Of a stretch of 25,459 bases of DNA, positions 22,552-25,459 are shown one piece after another. The position numbers and the translations under genes are program-made. This stretch comes from JANNRA01 sp031401035 (GTDB taxonomy: Bacteria > Desulfobacterota > Binatia > HRBIN30 > CADEER01), in assembly GCA_031401035.1 (NCBI GenBank), contig JANNRA010000075.1, forward strand, positions 1-25,459, in the 5' to 3' direction. The notes under the pieces are model-generated. The model was given only the letters and a program-made list of their open reading frames with translations. It was not told the DNA's origin and made no database searches. The stretch's first letter is position 1. The number at the start of each line of letters is the position of its first letter.

Positions 22552-23640
22552 ATGGCGGAGGCTGAGCGCAACGCGGGGCCGGCGGCGACGGCGACGGCGG
22601 CGGCGACACCGCCGCGCCGCCTGACGCCGGCCGACTGGGAGGGGTGGCCGGACGAGCGGTTGCTCGGTGTGCGCCTGTGCGACCTCGGCCTGCGCATCCG
22701 CGGCACCGATCTCGAGCCGCGCATCCGCGGCCTGCACCGCGAACTGCGCGCCGCCGGCCTGGTGCGCTTCCGGCCGCACTTCTGGCTGTCGGACGACTGG
22801 TACACCCCCGACGGCGTGCCCGGTGTCGCCGTTCCCTTCTACATGGCCCACCCGCGCCTGGCGAAGCTCGAGTTCACGCAGATGCTGGAAGTCGAGGGCG
22901 GTACGCCGGAGTGGTGCATGCGCATCCTGCGCCACGAGGCTGGGCACGCCCTCGACAACGCCTACGGCCTGCGCCGTCGTCACCGCCGCCAGCAGCTGTT
23001 TGGCCTGTCGTCCAAGCCCTACCCCGAGTTTTATACGCCGCGCCCGCACAGCCGCAGTTTCGTGCAGCATCTCGAGCCGTGGTACGCGCAGAGTCATCCG
23101 GACGAGGACTTCGCCGAGACCTTCGCCGTCTGGCTGACACCCGACTCGCCGTGGCGCACGCGCTACCAGGACTGGCCGGCCCTGAAGAAGCTCGAGTACG
23201 TCGACGGCCTGCTGCGCGAGGTCGCCGCCGCGGCGCCGCGTCTGGTGACGCAGCGCACGGTCGACGCGCTGCCGCGCCTGCACAAGACGCTGCACGAGCA
23301 CTACCGCGACAAGCGCCAGCGCTACGGCGTCGCGGCGCCGAACGCCTATGACCGCGACCTGCGCCGTCTCTTCTCCGACGCGCCGGAGTTCCGCGCCAAC
23401 CCGTCGGCGGCGCAGTTCATCCAGCGCGTGCGCAAAGAGGTGCGCGCGCTGGTGGCGCGCTGGACCGGCGAGTATCAGTACACGATCAACCAGGTCATCG
23501 ACGAGATCGCCAAGCGCTCGCGCGCCCTCAATCTGCGCCTGGCCGCCGCGCCCGACGCGACGCGGCTCGACTTCACCATCTTCGTCGCCGTGCAGACCAT
23601 GCACTATCTGCACAGTGGCCGGCACCGGGTGTGGCTGTGA
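22552..23640 (+). CDS. Putative zinc-binding metallopeptidase (Peptidase_Mx-like)
   Basis: The 362-residue protein has no signal peptide. It holds WCMRILRHEAGHALDNAYGL with the HEAGH zinc motif (His128, Glu129, His132) and a downstream HPDEDFAETFAVWL (Glu189 as probable third ligand), the pattern of the 'putative zinc-binding metallopeptidase' family. The C-terminal half is helical and basic, with no motif I can name. Its stop overlaps the start of an ATP-grasp gene by 4 bp (GTGA), so the two are co-expressed. In context it may trim or mature a peptide or amide made by the ligase, but nothing in the sequence proves this. Confidence 0.8.
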   Translation: MAEAERNAGPAATATAAATPPRRLTPADWEGWPDERLLGVRLCDLGLRIRGTDLEPRIRGLHRELRAAGLVRFRPHFWLSDDWYTPDGVPGVAVPFYMAHPRLAKLEFTQMLEVEGGTPEWCMRILRHEAGHALDNAYGLRRRHRRQQLFGLSSKPYPEFYTPRPHSRSFVQHLEPWYAQSHPDEDFAETFAVWLTPDSPWRTRYQDWPALKKLEYVDGLLREVAAAAPRLVTQRTVDALPRLHKTLHEHYRDKRQRYGVAAPNAYDRDLRRLFSDAPEFRANPSAAQFIQRVRKEVRALVARWTGEYQYTINQVIDEIAKRSRALNLRLAAAPDATRLDFTIFVAVQTMHYLHSGRHRVWL

Positions 23641-24656
23641 AGAAGTACCGCATCCTCGCCCTGGTGCACGACGACCTCGTGCCGCCGGAGGACGTCACCG
23701 GCATCGACACCACCACCGTCGATTGGAAGATGGAGTTCGACGTCACCGTCACCCTGCGCAACCTCGGCCACGAGGTGCGCTCGCTCGGCGTCGGCGGCGA
23801 CCTCGGCGTCATCCGCAAGGCGATCGATGAGTGGCAGCCGCACATCGTCCTCAACCTGCTCGAGCACTTCCACGGCGTGCCGCTGTTCGACCAGAACGTC
23901 GTCAGCTACCTGGAGCTGCTGCGAATGCCGTACACCGGCTGCAACCCGCGCGGCCTGATGCTGGCGCGCGACAAGGGCCTGTCGAAGAAGATCCTCGCCT
24001 ACCATCGTATCGCGGTGCCCGACTTCGCCGTCTTCCCGATCGGCCGCGCCGTGCGCCGTCCGAAGAAACTGGCCTTCCCGTTGATCGTCAAGTCGCTGAC
24101 CCGCGAGGCGTCGACCGGCATCTCGCAGGCGAGCGTAGTCGAGGACGACGCGCGCCTGCGCGAGCGGGTGGCGTTCATCCATCAGACCATCGGCACCGAC
24201 GCCATCGTCGAGCGCTTCATCGACGGCCGCGAGCTCTACGTCGGCGTCGTCGGCAACCAGCGCCTCGAAGTGTTCCCGGTCTGGGAGCTGCGCTTCACCA
24301 AGATGCCCGACGAGCTGTGGCACATCGCCACCGACCGCGTGAAGTGGAACCGCGTCTACCAGGAGAAGCGCGGCATCAAGACCGAGGCGGCGAAGCTGCC
24401 CGAGGAACTGGCGGCGCAGGTGCAGCACGTCTGCAAGCGCATCTACCGCACCCTCGATCTGAGCGGCTACGCGCGCATCGACCTGCGTCTCGATGCTGCC
24501 GGCAAGGTCTACGTGCTGGAAGCCAACCCCAACCCGCAGCTCGCTTACGGCGAGGATTTCGCCGAGTCGGCCGAACGCGCCGGCCTCGACTACCCCGAGC
24601 TGCTGCAGCGCATCGTCAGCCTCGGCCTGCGCTGGCGACCCGAGCGCGCGGGGTAG
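23637..24656 (+). CDS. ATP-grasp ligase, D-Ala-D-Ala-ligase-like
   Basis: The protein of about 339 residues has the Ddl-like order: an N-terminal preATP domain (YRILALVHDDLVPPEDVTGI), PYTGCNPRGLMLARDKGLSK, the ATP-binding FPLIVKSLTREASTGISQAS, VERFIDGRELYVGVVG, and the metal site YARIDLRLDAAGKVYVLEAN followed by PNPQ (Asp, Glu, Asn ligands). True Ddl enzymes end with 'EINTxPG(F/M)T'; here it is EANPNPQLAY, so the acceptor differs and a peptidoglycan role is unlikely. GTG 23637 gives the usual MKKYRIL-like start and a GTGA overlap with the peptidase; GTG 23631 is possible. Probable reaction: ATP-driven amide bond between amino acid-like substrates. Confidence 0.85.
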   Translation: MKKYRILALVHDDLVPPEDVTGIDTTTVDWKMEFDVTVTLRNLGHEVRSLGVGGDLGVIRKAIDEWQPHIVLNLLEHFHGVPLFDQNVVSYLELLRMPYTGCNPRGLMLARDKGLSKKILAYHRIAVPDFAVFPIGRAVRRPKKLAFPLIVKSLTREASTGISQASVVEDDARLRERVAFIHQTIGTDAIVERFIDGRELYVGVVGNQRLEVFPVWELRFTKMPDELWHIATDRVKWNRVYQEKRGIKTEAAKLPEELAAQVQHVCKRIYRTLDLSGYARIDLRLDAAGKVYVLEANPNPQLAYGEDFAESAERAGLDYPELLQRIVSLGLRWRPERAG

Positions 24657-24666
24657 GTCTCTTTTT

Positions 24667-24738
24667 CACACGGAGAAACGGAGGCACGGAGGCGCCGGAG
24701 TCGTGCGGCACCTCTCCGTTTCCCCGTGCCTCCGTGTG
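24667..24738. repeat. Interspersed hairpin repeat (CACGGAG-type), possible terminator
   Basis: A 72-bp element has perfect outer arms CACACGGAG (24667-24675) and CTCCGTGTG (24730-24738). Inside lie AAACGGAG (24676-24683) with its complement CTCCGTTT (24714-24721) and GGCACGG (24683-24689) with CCGTGCC (24724-24730). The inner blocks are permuted, so several alternative stems can form. It is preceded by CTTTTT and lies between the ligase gene and pdxH. Such 'CACGGAGGCACGGAG' elements are common between genes in uncultured bacteria; a role in termination or mRNA 3' ends is plausible. Confidence 0.65.
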
Positions 24739-24798
24739 CAGTCCTTTTCAGCAGCCACGTCGCCTTGACGCGGCGCTGCCGCCCTCTAGTCTCAGCCC

Positions 24799-25377
24799 AT
24801 GCCCACCGACCCGATCGCCCGCTTCCGCTCCTGGTTCGCCGCCGCGCGCCGCGCCCGGTTGGAATTGCCGGAGGCGATGACGCTCGCCACCGCCGATCGG
24901 CGCGGGCGACCCGCCGCGCGCATGGTGCTGCTCAAGCACGCCGATGCCGACGGCTTCGTCTTTTACACCAACGCGCAGAGCCGCAAGGGGCGCGAGCTGC
25001 GCGACAACGCGCGGGCGGCGCTGGTGTTCTACTGGCATCCACTCGGGCGCCAGGTGCGCGTCGAAGGCCGCGTGCGCGAGGTCGCTGCGGCCGAGGCCGA
25101 CGCCTACTGGGCGACGCGGCCGCGCGAGAGTCAGCTGGCGGCGTTGGCCTCGACGCAGAGCCGTGCGGTCGACAGCCGCGCGACGCTGGTGGCGCACTGG
25201 CGCGCCCTGGCGCGGCGCTACCGTGGCGCGACGGTGCCGCGGCCGCCGCACTGGACCGGCTTCCGCGTCGCCCCCGAGACGATCGAGTTCTGGACGCAAC
25301 GGCCGTTCCGCATGCACGACCGCGAGGTGTTCACGCGCGCGCCGCGCGGCTGGAAGGTGGCGCGCCTGCAGCCGTAG
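24799..25377 (+). CDS. pdxH: Pyridoxamine/pyridoxine 5'-phosphate oxidase
   Basis: The 192-residue FMN enzyme shows the PdxH order: DPIARFRSWFAAARRARL, PEAMTLATADRRGRPAARMV, LLKHADADGFVFYTNAQSRK (FMN-phosphate region), RAALVFYWHPLGRQVRVEG, the RPRESQLAALASTQSR substrate segment, and the C-terminal signature FWTQRPFRMHDREVFTR followed by GWKVARLQP. It oxidises PNP/PMP to pyridoxal phosphate in the cytosol. Length is slightly shorter than the 210-220 residues usual in proteobacteria because the N-terminal tail is short. Appears to stand alone. Confidence 0.93.
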   Translation: MPTDPIARFRSWFAAARRARLELPEAMTLATADRRGRPAARMVLLKHADADGFVFYTNAQSRKGRELRDNARAALVFYWHPLGRQVRVEGRVREVAAAEADAYWATRPRESQLAALASTQSRAVDSRATLVAHWRALARRYRGATVPRPPHWTGFRVAPETIEFWTQRPFRMHDREVFTRAPRGWKVARLQP

Positions 25378-25459
25378 AAAGGGGGACGTGGTTGGCCAGC
25401 ACGTTGCCCCAGGAGCGGTCGAAGTAGCGGTAGGTCTGGTCCCACTGGCCGCCCTCGCC
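25331..25459 (-). CDS. 3' end of an unidentified leftward gene, truncated by the window edge
   Basis: On the minus strand the frame is open from the window end to a TGA at 25333-25331 and encodes GEGGQWDQTYRYFDRSWGNV, then LANHVPL, then a low-complexity Ala/Ser/Arg tail. The first part is protein-like, rich in aromatics and unlike a shadow frame; I do not recognise the family. If the stop is right the gene overlaps the pdxH 3' end by 47 bp, so a frameshift or a different end near 25380 is possible. Confidence 0.4.
   Translation of the reverse strand, partial: GEGGQWDQTYRYFDRSWGNVLANHVPLSTAAGAPPSSRAARA

Noticed and set aside
23637..24656. Vancomycin-type or cell-wall D-Ala-D-Ala ligase
   Set aside because: The C-terminal signature differs (EANPNPQ) and no mur or van genes are near; kept as an ATP-grasp ligase of unknown acceptor.

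Overview
The window is strongly GC-rich. It most resembles an uncultured soil or sediment bacterium of the Candidatus Binatia (Binatota)/deltaproteobacterial kind. This is inference from the composition, from a secreted beta-propeller ending in a Thr/Pro-rich linker plus a paired 'DxDGDG' dockerin/EF-hand tail, and from the mix of TauD/TfdA dioxygenase, acyl-CoA dehydrogenase, SDR and amidohydrolase genes. No rRNA, tRNA, CRISPR array or intact insertion sequence was seen.

Layout. (1) 1-4180 is a relic-rich accessory stretch. It holds the 3' end of an amidohydrolase, a decayed nucleotidyltransferase fragment, a chimeric and frameshifted beta-propeller gene whose first 75 coding bases are a second copy of the cstA start, an IS91-type transposase tail, an apparently intact AbrB-Doc toxin-antitoxin pair, and the C-terminal nuclease remnant of an AddA/UvrD-like helicase with an in-frame stop. 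(2) 4181-7396 is an arsenic locus. arsR-acr3-arsC run rightward with ATGA overlaps. Leftward from the same control region run an arsI-like gene with an internal deletion and a TauD-type 2-oxoglutarate dioxygenase that overlaps it by one base. (3) 7426-15410 holds a CstA-family carrier, an AidB-like acyl-CoA dehydrogenase, an SDR, a fatty-acid-hydroxylase/sterol-desaturase-type membrane protein, a MepK-like peptidase and a Kef-type cation/proton antiporter. (4) 15429-18644 holds a two-domain chloramphenicol-phosphotransferase-like kinase, a tandem-GNAT protein and an M28 peptidase broken by an internal deletion. (5) 18688-25459 holds a hybrid histidine kinase with two receiver domains, a VOC protein, a HAD phosphatase, a coupled zinc metallopeptidase/ATP-grasp ligase pair, PdxH, and the edge of one more leftward gene.

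How the genes work together. The clearest functional unit is the ars locus: sensing by ArsR, arsenate reduction by ArsC, arsenite efflux by Acr3, and probably an organoarsenical branch (ArsI-like plus a dioxygenase) in the divergent arm. The metallopeptidase/ATP-grasp pair is a second coupled unit whose substrate is unknown. The TA pair is a third. The rest look like single genes, often divergent or convergent.

The most interesting points are the dioxygenase fused by overlap to an arsI remnant, the cstA-start/propeller chimera, the CPT-like protein with a dead N-terminal copy, the peptidase/ATP-grasp pair, and two genes (arsI, M28) that lack an internal catalytic block. The two deletions should be checked against reads, since they could be assembly collapses.
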